Shown here: positions 1 to 9,339 of the stretch, piece by piece
How positions within the stretch are numbered: the stretch's first letter is position 1
Layout: each line of letters opens with the position of its first letter
Assembly: GCF_000227135.1 (NCBI RefSeq)
Contig: NC_018262.1
Coordinates: forward strand, 1,825,502 to 1,889,501
DNA from: Leishmania donovani
Lineage: Eukaryota; Euglenozoa; Kinetoplastea; Trypanosomatida; Trypanosomatidae
DNA length: 64,000 bases
Direction: 5' to 3'
Notes under the pieces: generated by a model
What the model was told of the DNA's origin: nothing
Databases searched by the model: none
Seen by the model: the letters and a program-made list of their open reading frames with translations, nothing else
Program-made: the position numbers and the translations under genes

Positions 1-2760
1 CGCATCGCCGGCTTCCGTCACGTGAAGCGGGAGGGTCAGCTGAAGCTCTGGAGCACCGCAACCCGAGCTGTGCAGTCCCTATTCGCACAGAGCATTCGGC
101 AGACGGCAAGCACCCTGGCCACGCTCAACAGCACGCTTGTGGCCCCGGCCGACATGAGCGGCGCTCTCTCGCTCTCTCAGGACCTACCGTCGGGCACGCT
201 GCTCTTCGAGGCGGCGGCGGGCTTCGCCGTGGAAGGCGATCACGTATGCTTCGGCGACATCTTTCTCGCCCACTCCTGCAACGCCTCGGCCGTTCTCTTG
301 GAGGGTCGTGTTTTGTTGAGCGATGCTTGCACGGCCGGAACCGTTGTCACCCTGAACGTGAACCAGCTGTGCTACAAGCTGGCAAAGCCCTTCACATGCC
401 ACTGTAACGGGGCCGACTGCACACACGTCGTCGGAGGCTTCGCCGCGCTGTCAGAGAAGGAAAAGGAGCGCATTCTGCTGTGCACGGCGCCAGATGTGCG
501 CGCAGAGGCGACTGCTGCCGGCTTCAGGACTCCCTGCACGTGCCCCTTGGTGACAGTGAAGGCGAACGGGGCGATGGGGCAGGCCACCTTCGCGGCACGC
601 AGCATTCCTAAAGGCACCCGCTTCTTCAAGGTGAACGGGCTTGTGTTGCCCTTTCCGACTGTGTACACCATCCAGCTGGAGCGGGGCCGCCACCTGCAGT
701 TTGCCGGCGGTGCACAATGCCTTGCGCACAGCTGTACACCAAACGTGCGCATCATGGTCGATGCAGAGAGCCGCTCGCTTGACTGCCTCGCCCTCCGCGA
801 CATTGAGGAGGGGGAGTTGGTCGCCTTCAACTACTTGACGACGGAGTGGGACCTGAGTAGCCCGTTCTCGTGCGTGTGTGGTGCTGACGGTGCCTGCTTC
901 GGGCGCATTCACGGCCTGAAGTATCTCTCCGGGGAGCAGCGGCAGCGACTGTGGTGGATGCTGACCCCAGCAATGCGCCAGCTGGCAGATCAGTCATTCA
1001 ACTGGAGGGCGCTCTCCGGGGCGCAGCTGCGCACCGACCAAGACGGACGTGTGCGCGCCGCAAAGGAGCTGAAGGAGGGGCTCATCATTTTGGAGGCTTT
1101 GCAGGTGCAACTGCGAGTCGGCTGCGCGCTTGTGGGTGGCGTGCAGCTGAGGCACAGCTGCGTGCCGACGGCCGCGATAGTGGAAAGGCGTGTGATCGTG
1201 ATCGGGACTGTCTGTGCCCAGACGGAGATCACGCTGGATCTGAACTGTCTGGCCTTCACCCTGGCGGAGCCGTTCACGTGCACGTGCGCCGCCGACGCGG
1301 CCCCGCACACGGTGAAGGGCTTTGCCGCTCTGTCCGCGGCGGCGCAGGCGACACGGCTGATTCTCACCGAGCCATCAGTGCGTGCGGCAGCTCTGCGTGA
1401 TGGCTACCAAGTCCCGTGCAGCTGTCCGCTTGTGGAGGTGCACGCGAACGGCGAACTGGGCCAAGCGACGTTTGCTGCCGTCGACATCGCAGCAGGCATC
1501 TGTTTCTTCCAAGTGAAGGGGCTGTGCATCCCGTATCCGACCCTGGACACCATCATGTTGGACGAGGGTCGCCATCTGCTCTTTGCGGATGGGGCGCAGT
1601 GTCTCGCGCACAGCTGCGACCCCAACGTGCGCGTTCGTGTCGACGCAATGAACAACATGCTCGAGTGCCAGGCGCTGCGGCCGATCAAGGCTGGCGAGCT
1701 CATCGCCTTCAACTATAACGCGACGGAGTGGGACATGAGCACGCCGTTTCGCTGCCTGTGCGGTTCGCCGCAGTGCTTGTACGAGATTCGCGGCTTCAAG
1801 CACCTCTCCCAGGCTCAGCGCGCGTTGCTCCAGCGCCAGGCGACACCGGCCATCAAGGCTCTGGCCTCTGCTTACGCGGACGTGCAGCTGCCCGCGACGC
1901 TGCTGCGTGCGGCGCCGGATGGCCGCCTCAAGTCTGCGCGTGCGGTGGCCAAAGGCGACATCCTGCTGGAGGTAATGTACCTGGATGTGCAGCCGAATCA
2001 GATATGTGTCGGGCGTCACTACGTGGTGCCGCACGACACCGACCGGTACAACTGTGTACTGGTCGAGGGGCGCCTCATCGCCAGCCGCCCCGTGGCTTCC
2101 GACGAGCAGCTCTCGGTGAACATGAACTTCTTCGTGTACGACATGACGGCGATCTTCCCGCACACCTTCGACGACGCCTGCAAGGGGTTCAAGTTCATGG
2201 ACGAGTCAGTCAAGCAGGAGTGCCTCTACCTCTGCGAGCCGCCGGTGCGTGCTCACGCAATGTGGGACGGCTGGATTGTGAAGAGTTCGCAGGACGCTCT
2301 CGTGGTGCGGCCCAACGGCGACATGGGCCAGACCGCCTACGCGCGCAAAGACATCCCAGCTGGGACAAGGCTATTCCACTGCACCGGACTTGTGATACCC
2401 TTTCCCACCATGTACACCATCTGTGTTGGCGTTCATCGGCACCTGCTCTTCGGCGACGCTGCAGAGTGTATCGCCCACCATTGCGATCCGAATGTCGAGG
2501 TGCGCGTCGGCGAGTCTGGCGAGGGCACCTTTGACTTTGTGACGATCCGTGACATCGCGAGGGATGAGATGATCGCCTTCAACTACACGACAACGGAATG
2601 GGACATGAACACGCCATTTGTGTGCCTCTGCGGCTCACCCAAGTGTGCCGGGACGATTCAGGGCTTCAAGCACCTCCAGGAAGCTGAGCAGCAGCGGCTG
2701 TGGCCAATCACGTCAAAGGTGGTGAAGGATCAGTGGAAGCTGTACACCGCGTCCGCCTAG
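1..2760 (+). CDS. Tandem SET-domain protein, 5' end outside window
   Basis: The frame is open from base 1 with no ATG before the homology begins, and the first residues (IAGFRHVK) match the tail that closes each later repeat, so the gene starts upstream. At least three units of about 290 residues follow. Each pairs a degenerate SET-like half with a better SET half. The better halves start with N-G-x-x-G-Q (codons at 565, 1447 and 2314), then carry AH[SH]CxPNV, an AFNYxTTEWD-type core and a post-SET CxCG...C cluster ending GFKHL-like. SET proteins usually methylate lysines using S-adenosylmethionine. The usual Asn of NHSCxPN is Ala in all three good copies, so activity is uncertain. The degenerate halves keep parts of the HSC and CxC motifs, and the third has lost most of them. 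Substrate and location are unknown. The stop is TAG at 2758. Confidence 0.8.
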   Translation, partial: RIAGFRHVKREGQLKLWSTATRAVQSLFAQSIRQTASTLATLNSTLVAPADMSGALSLSQDLPSGTLLFEAAAGFAVEGDHVCFGDIFLAHSCNASAVLLEGRVLLSDACTAGTVVTLNVNQLCYKLAKPFTCHCNGADCTHVVGGFAALSEKEKERILLCTAPDVRAEATAAGFRTPCTCPLVTVKANGAMGQATFAARSIPKGTRFFKVNGLVLPFPTVYTIQLERGRHLQFAGGAQCLAHSCTPNVRIMVDAESRSLDCLALRDIEEGELVAFNYLTTEWDLSSPFSCVCGADGACFGRIHGLKYLSGEQRQRLWWMLTPAMRQLADQSFNWRALSGAQLRTDQDGRVRAAKELKEGLIILEALQVQLRVGCALVGGVQLRHSCVPTAAIVERRVIVIGTVCAQTEITLDLNCLAFTLAEPFTCTCAADAAPHTVKGFAALSAAAQATRLILTEPSVRAAALRDGYQVPCSCPLVEVHANGELGQATFAAVDIAAGICFFQVKGLCIPYPTLDTIMLDEGRHLLFADGAQCLAHSCDPNVRVRVDAMNNMLECQALRPIKAGELIAFNYNATEWDMSTPFRCLCGSPQCLYEIRGFKHLSQAQRALLQRQATPAIKALASAYADVQLPATLLRAAPDGRLKSARAVAKGDILLEVMYLDVQPNQICVGRHYVVPHDTDRYNCVLVEGRLIASRPVASDEQLSVNMNFFVYDMTAIFPHTFDDACKGFKFMDESVKQECLYLCEPPVRAHAMWDGWIVKSSQDALVVRPNGDMGQTAYARKDIPAGTRLFHCTGLVIPFPTMYTICVGVHRHLLFGDAAECIAHHCDPNVEVRVGESGEGTFDFVTIRDIARDEMIAFNYTTTEWDMNTPFVCLCGSPKCAGTIQGFKHLQEAEQQRLWPITSKVVKDQWKLYTASA

Positions 2761-3020
2761 ACCAGACACACGCACACGCATGCGAAAACGAAAAAAAGAA
2801 TGTTGCCGGCAGTGTGTATAATTGACGTAAACGGAAAGCGGATGGCTCGAAAGGTGGCGAGGCAGTGCCTCAGATAGCGATGCGCGCCTGAGTGCAAGCA
2901 CGCCCAGAGAGAGAGATGGAGCACGAACGACGTCCCTCGCTGTGCTGCACGTGTGTGAGGTCCCTCTCCCGTCCTTCTACTTTCTCCTGTCCTACTTTTG
3001 CTTGCCTTTTTACTTCCCCT

Positions 3021-3069
3021 AATATATATATATATATATGCATACACGTATGTGTGTGTGTGTGTGTGA
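3021..3069. repeat. Compound (TA)n-(TG)n microsatellite
   Basis: About nine TA units are followed, after a short linker, by about nine TG units. The same composite pattern recurs near 10.9 and 42.35 kb. Confidence 0.9.
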
Positions 3070-3666
3070 CAGCGTGCGTGTGTTTACACAGATGTTGCGT
3101 TCGCGACCATCGCGCATCTTTTCCTTATTTTTTTTTTGTTCTCTTTCGTGTTTCATCTCTTTTCTTCCTTTCCCACGCTCGCAACGTTTTTAGTGTCCGG
3201 CACGCATCTGTGGCGGCCGGTGGCTCTCCTGATATTTGGTTCTGGCTTCCTCTTCCCTTTTTTCCTTGCCGCATGGTACGTGGAAGCGTAGGAATGCGCC
3301 GTAGCAGCACAACAGGACAGAGAAGATGCAGCCATACTGAGTGGTGCTGTAGTGAAACGTTTTGCGTCTGCAATACGCGAGTGTCATTTCTTTTTTTTTT
3401 TTCACTTGGTTCGTGAAACAGAGACAGAGAGTCCCCCCTTTCGCCTCTTCCAGCTGCCTTTACCCTTCAACCATCTACTGGAACGTAACTCGGCCTCCAC
3501 CACCCCCTCACGGCTCGTGTGTGTGTGTGTGTGTCGTTAACATCAACTGCGGCACCTTAAAGTCACCTTGCCTTCGCAAGACTCGCCCCTTCCCGGGTTG
3601 CTCGTCGGCAGCTGGCTACCCTGTGCAGCGTACTAAAGGACTAGCATACACCCGAAGATGTGTACG

Positions 3667-3723
3667 CTCCCTCCTCTTCTTCCTTTATTCATGCCGCTGC
3701 TTTTTTTTTCGCGCCGCGCTCAG
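3667..3723 (+). promoter_or_regulatory. Candidate polypyrimidine tract and trans-splice AG
   Basis: A long C/T-rich tract ends in CTCAG, with AG at 3722-3723, 263 nt before the PHD-gene ATG. This is the standard layout of an SL trans-splice acceptor in trypanosomatids. The exact site used cannot be known without RNA data. Confidence 0.4.
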
Positions 3724-3986
3724 AGAAAGCTAAGTAACCGAGTGGCCCCCTGCAGTCTGCTCTTATCCGCAGAAACCGGAGAAGGGAGTGGGCGCTACAC
3801 AAACGCATACGCTTACCAACAACTTTCAACCATATATATATACATACTCATAGATGCATGCAAGAACGTGCGCCTCTGCCTCATTTACATGAGCATGCCC
3901 AACGGCAATTGCACCGGCGGATTGCATCTTTTATCGCTGTCGTGAGCATTCACGTACTCACATATTGATGTGCCTCCGTCGGCACC

Positions 3987-5339
3987 ATGTCGAGGGCAGT
4001 CAAGCCAGTGAAGCGAGTGACCTTTGGCCCGGTGACATACTTCTCGGCCCCTCTCATCGAAGCCTCACAAGGCTCAGACTCACATGAAAGCAGCCGTCTC
4101 GTAGATGCGCTGGCGCTGCGCCAGCGCGTGTCGAGGCCAGCGACAGTGGCGATCGTCGCTTCTGGGGCAGCGCCGCCCCTACAGAATGAAGTGGACGGGC
4201 TCCTCAGGGCCGGAGAGCTGGAGGAATACGCGGCGCAGCCAACGCTGTTCCTCGGCGCAGCCGTGGACAAACCTCATGCAGCACTGTCGTCTGTCCAACA
4301 GGCCGCTAATGTCGCCACTGAAGACAACTGGGAGGGAGGCGACACGGAGGACCGGACGCCGGTGTCACATCCGCGCGCGACTCCCGCCACCTCATCGGTG
4401 ACTCGACAGGAGTCGTCCGACAACGAAGCGTACGACACACCGGTGGAGAGCAGGCCTGCCACACGGCGCCATCTGATGCGTGCGGCAAGGCTAGACGGTG
4501 CGGGGACCCGTGAACCGCCACCGTCGATTTCGGAAAAGTCGCCTACGCTTTCGCAGCTGGTGTCCGCAGTGGACGACGTCCTTGGCGGCTCCCAGCGCAC
4601 CCCACGCAGTCCTTTGGCTGCTTCCTCCTCTGCCTTTGCTCCTCGAGGCAGCTGCTATTCAACGGAGGCCGCAGCGGAACGATCAAGCACGACGAACTCT
4701 TTTCCGCCGACGCCAATGAGTCTGGCAAAGGTGCAAAAGACCGACGCATATGACACGAGAGAAGCCGGTGGATGCGCCGACCCACTGATCGCGGCAAGGT
4801 GCATGCTCCACCACCGGGAAGGAGACGAGAGCATCACCGCAAGCGGGTCGGCCGTGGCGCTGATTGTGCCCCATAACGCAAGTGACAAGGTGCACCCATC
4901 CTTCTGCGTCTTCTGCGGCATTGGTGCGAACTGCGGGAATGCTCACGAGACACTTCCACTCTGCTTCTCTGACGACATCGCGTATCACACGGCGTGTGCC
5001 CTCTGGTGTCCAGAGGTCTTCTACGACATCGAACTCGGCACACTGAAAGGCATTGCAGACGCGGCGCACCGAGCTCGCCTTATCAAGTGCGCGTGGTGCC
5101 GCCAACCAGGAGCGGGGGTCGGCTGCGCCTGGCCAACGTGTCAGCTGAGCTTTCACGTCCCTTGCGCGGTAAAAGCGCGGGCGTCGATTAATGTGCAGAC
5201 ATTTGTGCTCTACTGTCCAGCCCATAGATCAGCCACCGTCAGCAGAACTGCGGCAGATCAGCTTGGGCCCCCAGGCGGCGAGGCGGCTCTGAAGAGGACG
5301 AAGGTTGAAGAGCGCCCTGGCGCCTCTCGCTTCTTCTGA
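3987..5339 (+). CDS. Extended PHD (ePHD) zinc-finger protein
   Basis: This 450-residue protein starts at an ATG and ends at TGA. The first 300 residues are low-complexity and rich in Ser, Thr, Pro and Ala, with no recognisable fold. Residues about 305-412 form an extended PHD module: FCVFCG, then an H-T-A-C-A-L-W-C stretch, an IKCAWC pair, FHVPCA and a final CPAH. This Cys/His order is that of the PHD-like half found in eukaryotic chromatin proteins such as the BRPF/MLL/AF10 groups. In those families the module binds nucleosomes or nucleic acid. Here no canonical PHD finger, bromodomain or SET domain accompanies it. A nuclear, chromatin-associated role is inferred. The C-terminal tail after residue 412 is short and basic. 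Confidence 0.8.
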   Translation: MSRAVKPVKRVTFGPVTYFSAPLIEASQGSDSHESSRLVDALALRQRVSRPATVAIVASGAAPPLQNEVDGLLRAGELEEYAAQPTLFLGAAVDKPHAALSSVQQAANVATEDNWEGGDTEDRTPVSHPRATPATSSVTRQESSDNEAYDTPVESRPATRRHLMRAARLDGAGTREPPPSISEKSPTLSQLVSAVDDVLGGSQRTPRSPLAASSSAFAPRGSCYSTEAAAERSSTTNSFPPTPMSLAKVQKTDAYDTREAGGCADPLIAARCMLHHREGDESITASGSAVALIVPHNASDKVHPSFCVFCGIGANCGNAHETLPLCFSDDIAYHTACALWCPEVFYDIELGTLKGIADAAHRARLIKCAWCRQPGAGVGCAWPTCQLSFHVPCAVKARASINVQTFVLYCPAHRSATVSRTAADQLGPPGGEAALKRTKVEERPGASRFF

Positions 5340-5959
5340 GGAGCAGGCGCGACGAGCATACGAGTTGTCTTTGGAGCCAGCACCGACGCCTTTCTCCTCC
5401 GCTACGATGTGCAAACCGGCAAGAATGCGGTACAACGCCGCTTTCAGAGGTAGACGCCGTTCGTCTTTTTCACGCCTGCCCTACCTGGGAGGACTGCCAC
5501 AATCCCAAGCCAGTTTTGAAAGCAAACAGCACCACTGCTGCGGAATCGCGAGAAAGGCGTCAATGAAAGCGAGAGGCCCTCTATTGACGCTCACGAAGAG
5601 TCTCCAACGACTTTCCTCCTTCTGCTGTCGTGTTTTCTTTTTCTTTCGTGTCTGTGCACCTTGCCACATCGGGGTACACGTCTGCCTGCACGCACCTCTC
5701 CCACAATGCACGGGTGTCTTCTCTCCGTGTCTTTCATCAGCATGAAATGTGCTTGCATCTGCGCCTCGTATTTGATCAGCCGTCTCTCTATTTCTCATCT
5801 GCTCCTTTTGTTTCTCTTGCTCCTTCGTCGGCCATCGATTTCAGAACGCCCTTTTGCCCTTTCTTCTTATCCCTTGTGCGGACGTGAGCGTATCCAGCGC
5901 AGCAGCAGCCACGACCGTCGTGTAAGATACGCCACCTCACTTGAAAGCCTTGCGTAAAG
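5340..5959. other. Intergenic spacer
   Basis: The sequence becomes pyrimidine-rich after about 5600 and contains the splice-acceptor-like tract at 5781-5844. No convincing gene is visible on either strand. Confidence 0.55.
5781..5844 (+). promoter_or_regulatory. Candidate trans-splice acceptor
   Basis: A C/T-rich tract of about 48 nt is followed by TTTCAG, with AG at 5843-5844. That would give the downstream Roadblock gene a 5' UTR of about 115 nt. Confidence 0.45.
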
Positions 5960-6376
5960 ATGCTATGCGCATCTGACCTCAACGGTGTCGTGAGCAGCGC
6001 CGTCGGCGACGGCGTTCTCATGGTGCTGTTGCTGGATGCCTCCGGCAATGCCATTGCGACCGCTTTTGCCGGCTCCGCTGCGCAGAAGGATATGATGTAC
6101 GCGCCAGTGGTCGCAGCCACGGCGAACATGTGGCGCGCATACGCTCGCAGCGACCTTGCAGTGAACAAGTTCAACCTGGAGCTGGAGACCGAATCGCTCG
6201 AGCAGATGATGGTGATCTTCCCGGACAAGAAGATCTGCGCCATGTCTGTGGCGGACACGGCAGTTGTGTCGCTCGTGTCGGTGGACAACTCTGTAACCGA
6301 GGGCTTTCTCAAGCTCAAGACGGCTGCGCTCCAGCGTAAGCTAGACCGGCTTCTGCGGCCTGTTATGACCGTGTAG
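5960..6376 (+). CDS. Roadblock/LC7-domain protein, LAMTOR2-like
   Basis: This 138-residue protein is essentially one Roadblock/LC7 (Longin-related) domain. It opens with a helix followed by a VLMVLLLDASGNAIAT-like beta hairpin. The central N-M-W-R-A-Y helix resembles the N-I-W-x-A-Y helix of LAMTOR2 (p14), followed by strands of the LELETESLEQMMVIF type. Roadblock proteins are small scaffolds in dynein, Rag-Ragulator or GTPase complexes. The size and the NMWRAY helix favour a LAMTOR2-type late-endosomal scaffold over a dynein light chain, but this rests on remembered family patterns. It has no signal peptide and no membrane segment. The ATG at 5960 is the first in frame after the candidate splice site. 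Confidence 0.65.
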   Translation: MLCASDLNGVVSSAVGDGVLMVLLLDASGNAIATAFAGSAAQKDMMYAPVVAATANMWRAYARSDLAVNKFNLELETESLEQMMVIFPDKKICAMSVADTAVVSLVSVDNSVTEGFLKLKTAALQRKLDRLLRPVMTV

Positions 6377-6933
6377 AAACGGAAAAAAGAGGTAGCTGCG
6401 GCAGACACCCAGCAAGCAAGCTGCCGTGTCTGCGTGCACTCCTTTTGTCTTGGCTGAGTATCTCTGTCATGCTGATGAGGAGACACGTCAAGGACCTCTG
6501 AACCCTGCTTCTTCGTCTTCTCTTCTGCATTATACATACCTTTCCTTGGGCGGTGGATGCATGGGTGCGCATGTGCGTTCGATGTCCGTTGTGGCATTGT
6601 CTGCCTCGTGACGGCGTCCGTCGCCTCTTTTCTCTTTCTCGACCTTCTACCGTGTGTGTGTATGTGCTAAAGTGTGAGTAACTCGTGACAACGCTGTGCC
6701 TCTTCGGAGCTTTCCCCCGAGCACGCCTCTCGCTTCACGCTGTCCGATGCAGTCTGCCCTCTCCTCCTCCCTCTAGCGCCGGCACTCCGTCTCCCTGTGC
6801 CCCTTGGCGTAAGTCTCTCCTCTGCATAACCCCCTTCCACCGCTCCCCTTCCCCTGTTTCTGATTTCGTTCTCGTCGCGCTCAGTGGGCAACCGGCGGTG
6901 TGGGCAGCCTCGTAGGCCAAGATTGTACGGAGA
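6377..6933. other. Intergenic spacer
   Basis: This is mixed-composition 3' UTR sequence followed by a pyrimidine-rich block (6710-6870) with a splice-acceptor-like CTCTAG at 6771-6776. Nothing gene-like is seen. Confidence 0.55.
6753..6776 (+). promoter_or_regulatory. Candidate trans-splice acceptor
   Basis: The CTCCTCCTCCCTCTAG tract ends with AG at 6775-6776, 157 nt upstream of the OXA1-like ATG. Confidence 0.4.
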
Positions 6934-8610
6934 ATGATCCGCTGTTACCGCGCGCCGCGGCTGTTCGGGTCACCGAAGGCGCGGCTGCCGCCTTTGTCAA
7001 GTTTGCCTTGCATTGGACAAACCCCAGTCATGACCTGTCGGCACTACCATAGCGGCCCTGCCACTTCACCAGTGAGCTCTGTCGCCGGTGTTCTGGCGCC
7101 GCCTCAAGGCGCTCCCCAGACGTACCTGGACTTCATGGAACGCCTGTGGAACAGCAAGTGGTTCGGCACGGTGGATGGAAGCGCGGCCGCGGTCGCGAAG
7201 GCACACATCGCCTCCGCTGACCCTTCTCTGTTTACGCAGATGTTTCTCTCATGTCAGCAGGCACTAGGCATGGAGGCGGGCACGCTCCTCCTTCTCGCTG
7301 GCGCCCTCACACGCCTGTGCACCCTCTTCTTCTCGCTCTACGGGGAGCGAGCAGGGGAGCGGATGCGGCTGGCTCTGCCGGAGCTGAAGAAACCTCAAGA
7401 GGATTTCAATCGCGTCTACTTCAATGACTTGGCCTCCGCCATGGAAGTGCAGATTGCGGCGAGCGTGCTCAAGAGCCACCGCCGCGCGGTGTTTGGCAAG
7501 TATCACACCTCGAACCTCAAGTGCATTGCGTCTGTTGGCATGGCGCCGGTGATCATGACGGGACTCTATCAAGTCTCCGCGCTGTGCGAGAATGCCTCCC
7601 TCGACGTAGGAACCTCCTCGTACCTGTGGTGCACTGCCCTGACGCTACCTGACCCGTTTGCCGTCCTTCCCACTCTCACGTGTGTCATCACGCTGCTCAA
7701 CTTCGAGCTCTCCTTGTCGAAAGAGATCAAGACAGGCTGGATGCGAAACGTGATTTGGGGCGCGCGGCTGGGGTGCCTGTGCGTTATTCCCGTTCTGTCG
7801 TCATTCCGCTCTGGGGTGTGTCTCTACCTAGTTGGCATGAATGCGGTGGGCCTGCTGCAACCGCTGCTCTTGCGCTCTGCCGTCATTCGGCGCTGGCTCG
7901 GCTTCCCCTCAGCAGAGGAGATAGCCGCCGTAACGCCTCGCCGAAGCGCAACGGTACCTCAGACAGCGGTCAGCGGTCGCGCTGCAACACTACGAGAGCG
8001 TATCGTGGCGGCTGTGGCGCCGGCAGAGAAGCCGGCGGCTGCCGGCGTGACTGTGAAGGCCAGTGATGCAGCGGCTGATGTATTGAAGACGAGTATGACC
8101 GCTCAGTTTCCCTATCTGAGCCATCTACTGAACCCGCAAGTCGACGAGTATCAAGACCTTTTCGCTAAGGCCCCTACTAAGCAGTCAAAGCCAGACTTCA
8201 GTGGTCGTGGCCGCGGCGCATCGTCTTCTAACCGCTTGCAGGGGCAGCAGTGCACCGCTTTTGCGTACTCCGGCGCTGCACCTGCCCATGGCAGCCGCTA
8301 TGCACGAGGTGCGAACCCGCTCATGCAAGAAACGCCCCTGCATCGTCAGGCACCGTCATCTAGCCACGCATCGCCACTCGAAAGCGGCGGAGCTGGAGAC
8401 AGTAGCGGTGATGCTGCGCCTGCTAGGGAGATGTCTAGTGCCGCATCAATCGCTGCTGCAAAACGCCCACCGAAGCCGAAAGGGTCGGTGTTCGCGTCGA
8501 GTGGGTGGAAGAGTACACAGCTGTCATTCTCGGAGGCGGACTTTATTCCGACCTACTCAAGTGGAACTCCCTCACACCCTTCATCGCCATCGTCGCAGCC
8601 GCACAAGTGA
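6934..8610 (+). CDS. Mitochondrial OXA1/YidC/COX18-like membrane insertase
   Basis: This is a 558-residue protein. The first 40 residues are rich in Arg, Ser and Pro with almost no acidic residues, as in a mitochondrial presequence. Hydrophobic segments lie at about 110-130, 190-212, 235-262 and 275-320. The YidC/OXA1 signature is present: a long charged hairpin after the first membrane segment, an LPDPFAVLPTL stretch near residue 239, and a terminal core segment with the pattern G-V-C-L-Y...N...L-Q-P-L-L-L-R, ending in a W-L-G-F-P-type loop. The family inserts proteins into the inner mitochondrial membrane. The last 200 residues are a long Ser/Pro/Ala-rich tail, longer than in yeast Oxa1, which may be the ribosome-facing matrix tail. 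COX18 is the main alternative assignment. Confidence 0.8.
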   Translation: MIRCYRAPRLFGSPKARLPPLSSLPCIGQTPVMTCRHYHSGPATSPVSSVAGVLAPPQGAPQTYLDFMERLWNSKWFGTVDGSAAAVAKAHIASADPSLFTQMFLSCQQALGMEAGTLLLLAGALTRLCTLFFSLYGERAGERMRLALPELKKPQEDFNRVYFNDLASAMEVQIAASVLKSHRRAVFGKYHTSNLKCIASVGMAPVIMTGLYQVSALCENASLDVGTSSYLWCTALTLPDPFAVLPTLTCVITLLNFELSLSKEIKTGWMRNVIWGARLGCLCVIPVLSSFRSGVCLYLVGMNAVGLLQPLLLRSAVIRRWLGFPSAEEIAAVTPRRSATVPQTAVSGRAATLRERIVAAVAPAEKPAAAGVTVKASDAAADVLKTSMTAQFPYLSHLLNPQVDEYQDLFAKAPTKQSKPDFSGRGRGASSSNRLQGQQCTAFAYSGAAPAHGSRYARGANPLMQETPLHRQAPSSSHASPLESGGAGDSSGDAAPAREMSSAASIAAAKRPPKPKGSVFASSGWKSTQLSFSEADFIPTYSSGTPSHPSSPSSQPHK

Positions 8611-9339
8611 ATCGGCGTCCCTAAAAACTTTGACGCGGTGGTGATGTGGTTGGTCTCTCCCTCTCTCTCTGTGATCGTGTCTCCGATGAGGAGAGGGAGG
8701 GCATGCCTCCGCGTATAACACAACGGAAAAACAATAATGATTCGTGCAAGAGCGGCAGATGTCAGCATTTAGCTTGCTGGCAGTGTGGAGGGACGTCGAC
8801 TATATAGCCATCTGCATCGAGACCGCTTCGTTTTTCTCCCCCTCCCCCTGTAGTCCCCAGTTCGTGTAAAGAACCCTCTCTGTGAGGGATCAGTGCTGTA
8901 CTGATTGCCGCCTGGAAGCACGAACACCCGACTGTGTGCTGAGCGGCAAACCGCGCCGCCCGCTGGCAAGCACGGGCCCCGCAAACCTTCACATGCGACG
9001 CCACGCACGCCTATGTAGACAGACCTCATGTTTCACGCTCTATCACCCCTGATCTTTGTTTTTTTTTCTGGGGGGTGGGGAGGGGGCGTATCTTAATGTC
9101 GGCCCTCCTTCGCCACCCGCCCCTCCACTCTCTCAGCGCCCTTCTGCCCATCTCCTTCTCGGCTCCCATCGTGTGCTTTCTTGTCCCAGTCGCTCGCTGC
9201 TGTTCCACCGCTGCTTAGGCACCGACACCGGAGGGGTGGCGGATAAAAAGGCACGTAGCACTGTTTATGTTTCCGTGCTCACACGAAGCTCTTGAGTGTT
9301 GCAAGACGCACCCTCCCACAGTCGCAGCGCTGCACAGCA
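8611..9339. other. Intergenic spacer
   Basis: A mixed-composition stretch (8611-9040) is followed by T- and C-rich sequence with several candidate acceptor AGs (for example 9135-9136). A longer open frame for PSD starts at a TTG at 9292, but the ATG at 9340 is preferred. No other gene is seen. Confidence 0.5.

Larger units (their letters stand above)
2761..3986. other. Intergenic spacer with microsatellites
   Basis: This spacer holds a compound (TA)n...(TG)n microsatellite near 3021-3069, a T-run near 3127, another near 3391, and a short (GT)n near 3520. A pyrimidine tract ends in AG at 3722-3723. I see no gene. It should contain the 3' UTR of the SET gene and the 5' UTR of the PHD gene. Confidence 0.6.
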
